7,962 nt of DNA from Betaproteobacteria bacterium (GTDB lineage Bacteria > Pseudomonadota > Gammaproteobacteria > Burkholderiales > SG8-39): contig SHXL01000129.1 in NCBI GenBank assembly GCA_009693345.1, forward strand, positions 1 through 7,962, read 5' to 3'. Each line of letters begins with the position of its first letter. Positions within the stretch are counted from its first letter, which is position 1. A model generated the notes under the pieces. That model did no database searches and was not told the origin of the DNA. It saw nothing but the letters and a program-made list of their open reading frames with translations. This document shows, piece by piece, positions 1-6,186 of this stretch. The translations under genes were made by a program, and so were the position numbers.

Positions 1-1
1 A

Positions 2-82
2 GCTGAGGCGAGAATACTACCCGGCTTTATGCCCGTGGAACAATGGCGCGCCGCGATGGCGCGCAAGATGCAGGAGCATTGA
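2..82 (+). CDS. C-terminal tail of an upstream gene, product not recognised (partial)
   Basis: An open frame runs from the window edge to a TGA at 80-82 and encodes 26 residues ending PVEQWRAAMARKMQEH. The frame has no stop back to base 2, so this is probably the 3' end of a larger gene. The fragment has no diagnostic motif and I do not assign a family. The tail is basic and probably helical. Its last codons contain the CAGGAG ribosome-binding site of the next gene, and the two genes are separated by a single base, which suggests co-transcription and translational coupling. A short open frame in GC-rich DNA could also be chance, so confidence is moderate. Confidence 0.45.
   Translation, partial: AEARILPGFMPVEQWRAAMARKMQEH
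71..76 (+). promoter_or_regulatory. Ribosome-binding site of the tctC-type gene
   Basis: CAGGAG lies 7 bases before the ATG at 84 and fixes that start. It sits inside the last codons of the preceding frame. Confidence 0.6.
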
Positions 83-83
83 A

Positions 84-1046
84 ATGAGAATTCTTTCGAG
101 GATCGCGTCGTCCATGCTGCTCGCACTCGCCGCGCTCCCTGCTCCGGCGCAGACCTGGCCGATCAAGCCTGTCCGGTTCATCGTTGCGTTCGCGCCCGGC
201 GGGCCGGCCGACATCAGCGCGCGCCTGATCTCGGTGAAGCTGGCCGAGTCGCTCGGGCAGCAGATCGTGATCGAGAACCGCAGCGGCGCGGGAGGCAATA
301 TCGGCGCCTCGATCGCGGCGAAATCGGCGCCGGATGGCTACACGGTACTGCTCACGACCTCGGCGCTCGCCGTCAACATGAGCCTTTACTCGAATCCCGG
401 CTACGATGCGGAGCGCGATTTCATCGCCACGGCGCTCGTCGCCTCGCAGCCCAACATGATTTTCGTCAACACGGGCGTGCCTGCGCGCACCCTGCTCGAA
501 TTCATCGATTACGCGAAGACCGCGAAGCTCTCCTATGCCTCGCCCGGAAGCGGCACCACACCGCACCTCACGGCCGAGAACCTTTTCCGGGTACTCGCGA
601 AACTGGACCTGACGCCGGTCCATTTCCGCGGCGCCGGACCCATGGTCGCCGCGGTACTGGCCGGAGACCCGCCGCTGGGCTCGGGCGCGATCTCGGGCCC
701 GCTTGCACAGATCAAGGCAGGGAAGATCCGCGGTCTCGCAGTCTCGAGTGGCAGGCGCGCGCCCGCGCTGCCTGACGTTCCCACGTTCGCCGAGGCGGGG
801 TTCCCGGGCCTCGAGGACTACACCTGGATTGCGGTTTTCCTGCCCGCCGGCACACCTGCGGCGGTCGTGCAAAAGCTCAACGAAGCCGTCAACGGAGCGC
901 TGCAACAGACGGACATCCGCGAGCGGCTCGAGGCGCTGGCGTTCGATCCGACGGGAGGATCGCCGCAGCAGGCTGCAGATTACGTCAGGACGGAGATCGT
1001 CAAGTGGCGCAAGGTGGTGCGGGATACCGGCGCCAAGCCGGATTAG
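84..1046 (+). CDS. Bug/TctC-family periplasmic solute-binding protein
   Basis: A 320-residue extracytoplasmic binding protein of the tripartite tricarboxylate transporter (TctC/Bug) family, which captures small carboxylates or related acids in the periplasm. Residues 1-22 form a Sec signal peptide: a basic start, a Leu/Ala-rich core, and cleavage after APA22. The mature protein opens with the family signature WPIKPVRFIVAFAPGGPAD (25-43), followed by ENRSGAGGNIG (64-74), PDGYTVLL (83-90), SPGSGTTPHLTAENLF (153-168) and HFRGAGP (180-186). The length is normal and the C-terminus (VKWRKVVRDTGAKPD) looks complete. No TctA or TctB membrane subunit is in view, as is common for the many orphan Bug genes of Betaproteobacteria. 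The ligand cannot be told from sequence. The gene is an unusual neighbour for hemH and the Hsp70 genes and may be a local insertion into that cluster. Confidence 0.93.
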   Translation: MRILSRIASSMLLALAALPAPAQTWPIKPVRFIVAFAPGGPADISARLISVKLAESLGQQIVIENRSGAGGNIGASIAAKSAPDGYTVLLTTSALAVNMSLYSNPGYDAERDFIATALVASQPNMIFVNTGVPARTLLEFIDYAKTAKLSYASPGSGTTPHLTAENLFRVLAKLDLTPVHFRGAGPMVAAVLAGDPPLGSGAISGPLAQIKAGKIRGLAVSSGRRAPALPDVPTFAEAGFPGLEDYTWIAVFLPAGTPAAVVQKLNEAVNGALQQTDIRERLEALAFDPTGGSPQQAADYVRTEIVKWRKVVRDTGAKPD

Positions 1047-1076
1047 AACTGCGCGGACTGCAAGCGGCGCGCCACC

Positions 1077-1994
1077 CTGAAAGGCATCCTACTCGTCAAC
1101 CTCGGCACGCCCGCGGCGCCCACGCCCGCGGCGGTACGGCGTTATCTCGCCGAATTCCTGTCCGACCCGCGCGTGGTACAGCTGCCCCGGATAATCTGGC
1201 TGCCGATCCTGCACGGCATCATCCTGCGCACCCGGCCCGCGAAGAGCGCGAAAAAGTATCAATCCGTCTGGATGCCCGAAGGATCTCCGCTTGCGGTGCA
1301 TACCATCCGGCAAACGCAGTTGCTGCGTTCCGCGCTTCCGGAACTGCAGATCGAATACGCGATGCGCTATGGCGGCCCGGCAATCGCGGACGGGTTGGCG
1401 AAACTTTCGAAGTGCAGGAAAATCATCGTGCTGCCGCTTTATCCGCAGTTCTCCCGCAGTACCACCGAAAGCATTCGGGATGTCATCGAATCGAAGGTTG
1501 TCATGATCGAGAACTTTCACGATCATCCGGCCTATATCGCTGCTTTGGCGGCCGGCGTGCAGCGCCATTGGGCCGCCAACGGCAAGGGTGAAAAGCTGGT
1601 GATGAGCTTTCACGGCCTGCCCAAACGCGCAATCTACCAGGGGGACCCGTACCAGGCGCAATGCCTTGCCACCGCCAAGATCCTGGCCGGGGTGCTGCGC
1701 ATCGCGCCCGCTGACTACGTGATCACATTTCAATCGCGCTTCGGCACCGCCGAATGGCTTCTACCCTATACCGAACCCACGCTCGTCGAACTAGCGAAAG
1801 GCGGCACCCGGCGCGTGGACGTGGTCTGCCCGGGCTTTGTTTCCGACTGCCTTGAGACCCTGGAAGAAATAGCCATGGAAGCGAAGCACGCGTTCCTCGC
1901 CGCCGGGGGCAGCGAATTCCACGCCCTGCCCTGCCTCAACGAAGCGCCGGAGTGGATCGCGGCAATGGCGAAAATAGTCGAAACAGCCTCTTGA
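1077..1994 (+). CDS. hemH: Ferrochelatase (protohaem ferro-lyase), probable CTG start
   Basis: Ferrochelatase inserts Fe(II) into protoporphyrin IX, the last step of protohaem synthesis. Counting from CTG 1077 the protein has 305 residues, at the short end for the family. Visible marks are the N-terminal strand GILLVNLGTP (3-12), YPQFSRSTT (122-130), SFHGLP with the metal/porphyrin His at about 179, FQSRFGTAEWLLPYT (218-232), and the signature CPGFVSDCLETLEEI (251-265) with the conserved Glu near 260. The start is the problem. The frame is open back to the TAG of tctC (1044-1046), and the codons between contain no ATG, GTG or TTG; the only candidate is CTG 1077. The GTG at 1173 would delete the conserved first strand. 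No clear Shine-Dalgarno precedes 1077, so translation may depend on coupling to tctC 30 bases upstream. The stop codon lies inside the -35 element of the grpE promoter. Confidence 0.9.
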   Translation: MKGILLVNLGTPAAPTPAAVRRYLAEFLSDPRVVQLPRIIWLPILHGIILRTRPAKSAKKYQSVWMPEGSPLAVHTIRQTQLLRSALPELQIEYAMRYGGPAIADGLAKLSKCRKIIVLPLYPQFSRSTTESIRDVIESKVVMIENFHDHPAYIAALAAGVQRHWAANGKGEKLVMSFHGLPKRAIYQGDPYQAQCLATAKILAGVLRIAPADYVITFQSRFGTAEWLLPYTEPTLVELAKGGTRRVDVVCPGFVSDCLETLEEIAMEAKHAFLAAGGSEFHALPCLNEAPEWIAAMAKIVETAS

Positions 1995-2017
1995 AGTGGC
2001 GCCGGCAGCCCCCATTT
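1990..2017 (+). promoter_or_regulatory. Sigma-32 (RpoH) heat-shock promoter of grpE
   Basis: CTTGAA (1990-1995) and CCCCATTT (2010-2017) are separated by 14 bases, matching the RpoH consensus CTTGAA-N13/14-CCCCATnT at every defined position. The -35 element contains the hemH stop codon TGA (1992-1994). Transcription should begin roughly 5-9 bases past the CCCCATTT block, only a few bases before the grpE ATG at 2030, giving a nearly leaderless transcript. The exact start is inferred. Confidence 0.85.
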
Positions 2018-2029
2018 CCTACCGGCGCC

Positions 2030-2590
2030 ATGCCCGAGATCCCCATTTCAGAGACCGAAAGCAACCCCGCAGCAGCCGAGGACAAGTCCCTCGACAAGCT
2101 GCTTGCCGAGGCCCAGGCGCGGATCGAGGAGCAGCGCGACGCCCATTTGCGGGCAGTCGCGGAAGCCGAAAACGTCCGCAAGCGCGCGCAGGCGGATGTC
2201 GCTGCCGCGCACAAATTTGCCGTCGAGCGCATCGCGGAAAGCCTGCTGCCTGTGATGGACAGCCTGGAGGCCGCGCTGGGAGCGGCTGAAGCCGCGCCGC
2301 AAGCCCTGCGTGATGGCGTCGAAATCACCCTGAAGCAAATCAAGACGGCGTTCCAGAAGGCGCGCCTGTCGGAGATCGTGCCTGCCACCGGCGAACGATT
2401 CGACCCGCATAAGCACCAGGCCATGGCAGCAGTCGAATCCGCGGCCGAGCCGAACACGGTGGTCGCGGTGATGCTGAAGGGCTATCAGCTGCACGACCGG
2501 ATCCTGCGGCCGGCACTCGTCACGGTAGCGAAAGCCCTTGAAAACAAAGGCGGAAACCCCATATCAGACAGTAATCCGAACACGAACTGA
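2030..2590 (+). CDS. grpE: GrpE, nucleotide-exchange factor of DnaK
   Basis: GrpE is a homodimeric cytoplasmic co-chaperone that releases ADP from DnaK and so resets the Hsp70 cycle. The 186-residue protein has an acidic, flexible N-terminus (1-20), a long helical coiled-coil stretch (about 21-75) with AEAENVRKRAQADV (44-57) and HKFAVERIAESLLPVMDSLE (61-80), and the C-terminal beta domain with GERFDPHKHQAM (121-132) and LKGYQLHDRILRPALVTVAK (149-168). Longer forms from GTG 1952 or TTG 1991 overlap hemH and would be lost from the heat-shock transcript, so ATG 2030 is preferred even though no Shine-Dalgarno precedes it. The last residues (about 170-186, LENKGGNPIS onward) lie beyond the conserved fold and are encoded by the DNA that forms the dnaK promoter. 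Confidence 0.95.
   Translation: MPEIPISETESNPAAAEDKSLDKLLAEAQARIEEQRDAHLRAVAEAENVRKRAQADVAAAHKFAVERIAESLLPVMDSLEAALGAAEAAPQALRDGVEITLKQIKTAFQKARLSEIVPATGERFDPHKHQAMAAVESAAEPNTVVAVMLKGYQLHDRILRPALVTVAKALENKGGNPISDSNPNTN
2537..2564 (+). promoter_or_regulatory. Sigma-32 (RpoH) heat-shock promoter of dnaK-dnaJ, inside the 3' end of grpE
   Basis: CTTGAA (2537-2542), preceded by GCC and followed by AA, and CCCCATAT (2557-2564) are separated by 14 bases. This is a full match to the RpoH consensus, with the same spacing as the grpE promoter. The predicted start near 2570-2573 leaves a leader of about 30 bases before the dnaK ATG, with the GAGGA ribosome-binding site inside it. The promoter lies wholly within grpE coding DNA (residues 170-179). 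Confidence 0.88.
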
Positions 2591-2593
2591 GGA
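2589..2593 (+). promoter_or_regulatory. Ribosome-binding site of dnaK
   Basis: GAGGA lies 6 bases before the dnaK ATG at 2600 and overlaps the grpE stop codon (2588-2590). It is the clearest Shine-Dalgarno in the chaperone cluster. Confidence 0.7.
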
Positions 2594-2599
2594 ACGGCT

Positions 2600-4537
2600 A
2601 TGAGCAAGATCATCGGCATCGACCTGGGCACCACGAACTCCTGCGTTGCGATCATGGAGGGCGGCAAACCCAAGGTGATCGAAAACTCGGAAGGCGCACG
2701 CACCACCCCGTCCATCGTCGCTTACACCGAAGAGGCCGACATCCTGGTGGGCGCGCCGGCCAAGCGCCAAGCGGTGACCAACGCGAAGAACACGCTGTTC
2801 GCCGTAAAGCGCCTGATCGGACGCAAGTTCGAGGAAAAGGAAGTGCAGAAGGACATCGCCCTGATGCCCTACAGGATCGTCAAGGCCGACAACGGCGACG
2901 CCTGGGTTGAGGTGCGCGGCAAGAAGCTCGCCTCGCAGCAGATCTCGGCCGAGGTGCTGCGCAAGATGAAGAAGACCGCCGAAGACTACCTCGGCGAGGA
3001 AGTCACCGAGGCGGTGATCACGGTGCCCGCCTACTTCAACGACTCGCAGCGCCAGGCGACCAAGGACGCCGGCCGCATCGCGGGACTGGACGTGAAGCGC
3101 ATCATCAACGAACCGACCGCGGCCGCGCTCGCCTTCGGCATGGACAAGAAGGAAGTCAAGGACCGCAAGATCGCGGTCTACGACCTGGGCGGCGGCACGT
3201 TCGACATCTCCATCATCGACATCGCCGCGGTCGAAGGCGAGCACCAGTTCGAAGTGCTATCGACCAACGGCGACACGTTCCTCGGCGGCGAGGATTTCGA
3301 CCAGCGGCTGATCGACCATATCGTCGAGGAATTCAAGGCGAAGAGCGGCGTCGACCTCGCCAAGGACGCGATCGCCCTGCAGCGGGTCAAGTCCGCGGCG
3401 GAGCGCGCCAAGATCGAGCTCTCGTCGAGCCAGCAGACCGAAATCAATGAGCCCTACATCGCGATGTCCAATGGCGCGCCGCAGCACCTGACGATGAAAA
3501 TCACGCGCGCCAAGTTCGAGTCGCTGGTCGATGAACTGATCAACAGGACCATCGAACCCTGCCGCATGGCGGTCAAGGACGCAGGCGTGCAGCTTTCCGA
3601 CATCCAGGACGTGATCCTGGTGGGCGGCATGACACGCATGCCCAAGGTCGTGGACAAGGTGCGCGAATTCTTCGGCAAGGAGCCGAGGAAGGACGTCAAT
3701 CCGGACGAGGCGGTCGCGGTTGGCGCCGCGATCCAGGCCGGAGTGCTGAAAGGCGATGTCAAGGACGTGCTGCTGCTGGACGTGACACCGCTGTCGCTCG
3801 GCATCGAAACCCTGGGCGGCGTGATGACCAAGCTGATCCAGAAGAACACCACGATTCCGACCAAGGCGCAGCAGGTGTTCTCGACCGCCGAAGACAACCA
3901 GACCGCGGTGACGATTCACGTCCTGCAGGGCGAACGCGACGTGGCGAGCGGCAACAAGTCGCTCGGCCAGTTCAACCTCACCGACATTCCTCCCTCGCAA
4001 CGCGGCATGCCGCAGATCGAGGTCATGTTCGACATCGACGCCAACGGCATCCTGCACGTCACCGCGAAGGACAAAGCGACCGGCAAGGAAGCGAAGATCA
4101 AGATCCAGGCCGGCTCGGGCCTGACAGAGGACGAGATCAAGCGCATGGTGGCGGACGCCGAGACGCATGCCGAGGAAGACCGCAAGGCGCTCGAGCTCGT
4201 GAACGCGCGCAACCAGTGCGAGGCGCTGGTGCACTCGATCAGGAAATCGCTCGCCGAATACGGCGACAAGCTGGAGGCGGGCGAGAAGGAAAAGATCGAG
4301 GCCGCGATAAAGGATGCCGAGATCGTGCTCAAGTCCGACGACAAGGCGCAGATCGAGGCCAAGTCGAAGAGCCTCGCGGAAGCGTCGCAGAAGCTGGGCG
4401 AGAAGGTCTATGCAGACGCTCAGGCGAAGCAGCAGGCACCTGGGGGCGACGCGCAGCCCTCCCCAGATGCGAAGAAGGATGACGGCAATGTCGTCGATGC
4501 GGAGTACACCGAGGTCAAAGACAAGAAAACGGGCTAA
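2600..4537 (+). CDS. dnaK: Molecular chaperone DnaK (Hsp70)
   Basis: DnaK is the cytoplasmic ATP-driven Hsp70 chaperone; it binds exposed hydrophobic segments and works with DnaJ and GrpE. The 645 residues align almost without gaps to the Escherichia coli protein. The ATPase domain shows GIDLGTTNS (6-14), the catalytic Lys70, NEPTAAALAFG (170-180), YDLGGGTFD with Thr200 (the counterpart of the E. coli autophosphorylated Thr199), and VGGMTRMP (341-348). The interdomain linker is DVLLLDVTPLS (389-399). The substrate-binding beta domain and helical lid follow, ending in the usual acidic tail VVDAEYTEVKDKK (631-643). The gene follows grpE by 9 bases and precedes dnaJ by 6. Its own sigma-32 promoter lies at the end of grpE. 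Nothing is missing or broken. Confidence 0.99.
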   Translation: MSKIIGIDLGTTNSCVAIMEGGKPKVIENSEGARTTPSIVAYTEEADILVGAPAKRQAVTNAKNTLFAVKRLIGRKFEEKEVQKDIALMPYRIVKADNGDAWVEVRGKKLASQQISAEVLRKMKKTAEDYLGEEVTEAVITVPAYFNDSQRQATKDAGRIAGLDVKRIINEPTAAALAFGMDKKEVKDRKIAVYDLGGGTFDISIIDIAAVEGEHQFEVLSTNGDTFLGGEDFDQRLIDHIVEEFKAKSGVDLAKDAIALQRVKSAAERAKIELSSSQQTEINEPYIAMSNGAPQHLTMKITRAKFESLVDELINRTIEPCRMAVKDAGVQLSDIQDVILVGGMTRMPKVVDKVREFFGKEPRKDVNPDEAVAVGAAIQAGVLKGDVKDVLLLDVTPLSLGIETLGGVMTKLIQKNTTIPTKAQQVFSTAEDNQTAVTIHVLQGERDVASGNKSLGQFNLTDIPPSQRGMPQIEVMFDIDANGILHVTAKDKATGKEAKIKIQAGSGLTEDEIKRMVADAETHAEEDRKALELVNARNQCEALVHSIRKSLAEYGDKLEAGEKEKIEAAIKDAEIVLKSDDKAQIEAKSKSLAEASQKLGEKVYADAQAKQQAPGGDAQPSPDAKKDDGNVVDAEYTEVKDKKTG

Positions 4538-4543
4538 TCCCCC

Positions 4544-5668
4544 GTGGCGAAGCGTGATTATTACGAAGTGCTAGGGGTCAACCGGGACGCCTCCGAGGAA
4601 GACATCAAGAAGGCGTACCGGAAACTCGCCATGAAATGGCATCCAGACCGCAATCCGGATAACCCCAAGGCGGAGGAGCACTTCAAGGAGGCGAAGGAAG
4701 CCTACGAGGTCCTGTTCGACCCGAAGAAGCGGCCGGCCTACGACCAGTACGGCCACGCCGGCGTCGATCCTTCGGCGGCCGGGGGCGCCGGTTTCGGCCA
4801 CGGCCAGGCCGGGTTCGGCGACGTATTCAACGACGTCTTCGGCGAGATCTTTGGCGGCGCGCGCGGCGGCCGGTCCAACGTGTTCCGGGGCGCCGACCTG
4901 CGCTACAACCTCGAGATCACGCTGGAGCAGGCGGCGCACGGCTTCGAGACCAAGATCCGCATCCCGACACTTGCCGACTGCGCCACCTGTCACGGTTCGG
5001 GCGCCAAGCCCGGCACGCAGCCGCAGACCTGCGCCACCTGCCGCGGCGCAGGCCAGGTGCGCGTCTCGCAGGGTCCGTTCTCCATCGCGCAGACCTGTCC
5101 GCGCTGCCACGGCAGCGGCAAGACCGTTGCGCACCCCTGCGCCGCCTGCAGCGGCGCCGGGCGCATCAAGAACCAGAAAACGCTTTCGGTGAAGATCCCG
5201 GTCGGCGTGGACGAAGGCGACCGCGTGCGCCTGTCAGGCGAAGGCGAATCCGGCGTCAACGGCGGCCCTCCGGGCGACCTGTACGTACAGGTGCATCTGA
5301 AGGCGCACACGGTGTTCCAGCGCGATCACGACGACCTGCATTGCGAGATGCCCGTGTCATTCACCGTCGCGGCGCTCGGCGGCGAGATCGAGATTCCGAC
5401 CCTCGACGGCAGCGCGCGCATCAAAGTGCCGAACGAAACCCAGAGCGGCAAAACCTTCCGCCTGCGCGGCAAGGGCATCAAGGGCGTGCGCAGCCATTCG
5501 CCCGGCGATCTCTTCTGCCACGTGGTGGTCGAAACCCCGGTCAACCTGACTGCGCGCCAGCGCGACCTGCTTCAGGAATTCGAGGCGATCAGCCAGAAGG
5601 ACGCCGCGCGCCACAACCCTCGCGCCAAGGGCTGGTTCGACAAAGTGAAGGAATTCTTCGAAGGCTGA
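4544..5668 (+). CDS. dnaJ: Chaperone DnaJ (Hsp40, type I)
   Basis: DnaJ delivers unfolded substrates to DnaK and stimulates its ATPase. The 374-residue protein is a complete type I Hsp40. It has a J domain (about 4-70) with the HPD triad at 33-35, a Gly/Phe-rich linker (about 75-115), a zinc-finger domain with four CxxCxGxG-type repeats (Cys 146/149, 163/166, 185/188, 199/202), and C-terminal peptide-binding domains to the tail KGWFDKVKEFFEG. The start is GTG at 4544, which gives the standard N-terminus MAKRDYYEVLGV. It lies 6 bases after the dnaK stop with no convincing Shine-Dalgarno, so translation is probably coupled to dnaK. I see no promoter of its own. The gene faces a convergent gene ending 19 bases downstream. 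Confidence 0.98.
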   Translation: MAKRDYYEVLGVNRDASEEDIKKAYRKLAMKWHPDRNPDNPKAEEHFKEAKEAYEVLFDPKKRPAYDQYGHAGVDPSAAGGAGFGHGQAGFGDVFNDVFGEIFGGARGGRSNVFRGADLRYNLEITLEQAAHGFETKIRIPTLADCATCHGSGAKPGTQPQTCATCRGAGQVRVSQGPFSIAQTCPRCHGSGKTVAHPCAACSGAGRIKNQKTLSVKIPVGVDEGDRVRLSGEGESGVNGGPPGDLYVQVHLKAHTVFQRDHDDLHCEMPVSFTVAALGGEIEIPTLDGSARIKVPNETQSGKTFRLRGKGIKGVRSHSPGDLFCHVVVETPVNLTARQRDLLQEFEAISQKDAARHNPRAKGWFDKVKEFFEG

Positions 5669-5687
5669 TACGCAGTGCGCCAGCCGC

Positions 5688-6089
5688 CTATGCGGCCGCC
5701 GGCACCAGTTCCCTGTCGTTCGCCGCGGCGCCCATCGTGGTCGCAGTTGTTTCACCCAGAAATCGCCGCGAAATCTGGTCCAGGGCGTCCACGATGCGGC
5801 CGGACGTGATGGGCCGCGCTACGATGACCGCGCACTTTGCACGCGGCGGGACCTTGACGAAAAATGCGGCGGGAATCACACCGAGCGGGTCACGCTTGCG
5901 CCAGCGCACCAGCGCATCCTCGTCTTCGCTGTCAACCACCAGGATGTCGGGCGAGCGGTCCGCGGGGTCAGTCACCAGTTCGTAACAACAGGGGCGCGTG
6001 CGGATGGCGGCAAACACCGCCGCGAGCAGCCATTGCTCGGTCGAAGGATGCCCGACGACCGCAACGCGAAAAGTGTTCTTGTGGCTCAT
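5688..6089 (-). CDS. Small degenerate receiver-like (CheY-fold) protein, function unknown
   Basis: A 133-residue protein with no signal peptide or membrane segment. The layout resembles a receiver domain. There is a first strand FRVAVVG (7-13), a helix (about 16-30), a strand PDILVVDSED (47-56) with Asp53 where the phospho-acceptor would be, a strand AAFFVKV (74-80), and AVIVARPITSGRIVDALDQI (87-106) resembling the last strand and helix. Key receiver residues are absent: no acidic pair follows the first strand (it reads VVGHPS), and the invariant Lys of the usual Lys-Pro is Arg92. If the fold is right it is a pseudo-receiver that probably does not use normal Asp phosphorylation. No output domain is attached. 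Support for a real gene comes from a good ribosome-binding site (AGGGGG, 6 bases before the ATG) and a plausible promoter. The family assignment is inference from pattern, not from a search. Confidence 0.72.
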   Translation of the reverse strand: MSHKNTFRVAVVGHPSTEQWLLAAVFAAIRTRPCCYELVTDPADRSPDILVVDSEDEDALVRWRKRDPLGVIPAAFFVKVPPRAKCAVIVARPITSGRIVDALDQISRRFLGETTATTMGAAANDRELVPAAA

Positions 6090-6095
6090 TTGATG

Positions 6096-6101
6096 CCCCC
6101 T
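6096..6101 (-). promoter_or_regulatory. Ribosome-binding site of the receiver-like gene
   Basis: On the minus strand AGGGGG lies 6 bases before the ATG at 6089 and decides that start. It is one arm of a predicted hairpin with 6117-6124. Confidence 0.65.
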
Positions 6102-6124
6102 GACGTTTTCTGACGATCAGGAGG
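6096..6124 (-). promoter_or_regulatory. Predicted leader hairpin sequestering the ribosome-binding site
   Basis: In the minus-strand leader CCUCCUGA (6124-6117) can pair with UCAGGGGG (6103-6096) to make an 8-pair stem with one G-U pair and a 13-base loop. The 3' arm contains the whole AGGGGG ribosome-binding site; the 5' arm contains CCUCCU, identical to the 16S anti-Shine-Dalgarno core. Such a fold would block initiation until it melts or is displaced. This is a pairing seen by eye, without a folding calculation. Confidence 0.45.
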
Positions 6125-6147
6125 GTGGCCCGGGCGCGCATCGGGAA

Positions 6148-6165
6148 ACAGCCTGAATCGGCTGT
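6148..6165. repeat. Small inverted repeat in the leader of the receiver-like gene
   Basis: ACAGCC and GGCTGT flank a 6-base centre, allowing a 6-bp stem. On the minus strand it is followed by a short TTT run only, so it is at best a weak terminator or pause site; chance is possible. Confidence 0.3.
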
Positions 6166-6186
6166 CGTTCGTGTCGGTAATTTTCC

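Noticed and set aside
43..63. Short repeat ATGGCGCGC occurring twice
   Set aside because: It falls in coding sequence for Ala/Arg-rich residues, and similar GGCGCGCC strings recur in the window; composition explains it.
27..905. Long open frame on the minus strand opposite the tctC-type gene
   Set aside because: It is Arg/Gly/Asp-rich, has no recognisable motif, and lies entirely antisense to a clearly real gene; typical of GC-rich codon bias.
1004..1591. Open frame overlapping the tctC end and the hemH start in another frame
   Set aside because: It contains none of the hemH motifs and its composition (Ala/Arg/His-rich) is that of a shifted frame.
1173..1994. hemH starting at GTG 1173
   Set aside because: This would remove the conserved first strand GILLVNLGTP and the following helix, which are clearly encoded upstream in the same frame.
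1952..2029. N-terminal extension of grpE from GTG 1952
   Set aside because: It overlaps hemH, includes the heat-shock promoter, and adds residues with no resemblance to GrpE.
1960..2600. CIRCE element (HrcA operator) upstream of grpE or dnaK
   Set aside because: No TTAGCACTC-N9-GAGTGCTAA-like sequence is present; control appears to be by sigma-32 alone.
3257..4234. 325-codon open frame antisense to dnaK
   Set aside because: Long antisense frames opposite dnaK are a known by-product of its codon use. The His/Leu/Asp-rich product has no family marks.
5683..5696. Inverted repeat GCCGC-N4-GCGGC as a terminator between dnaJ and the convergent gene
   Set aside because: The 5-bp stem overlaps the minus-strand stop codon and has no T-run on either side; in this base composition it can be chance.
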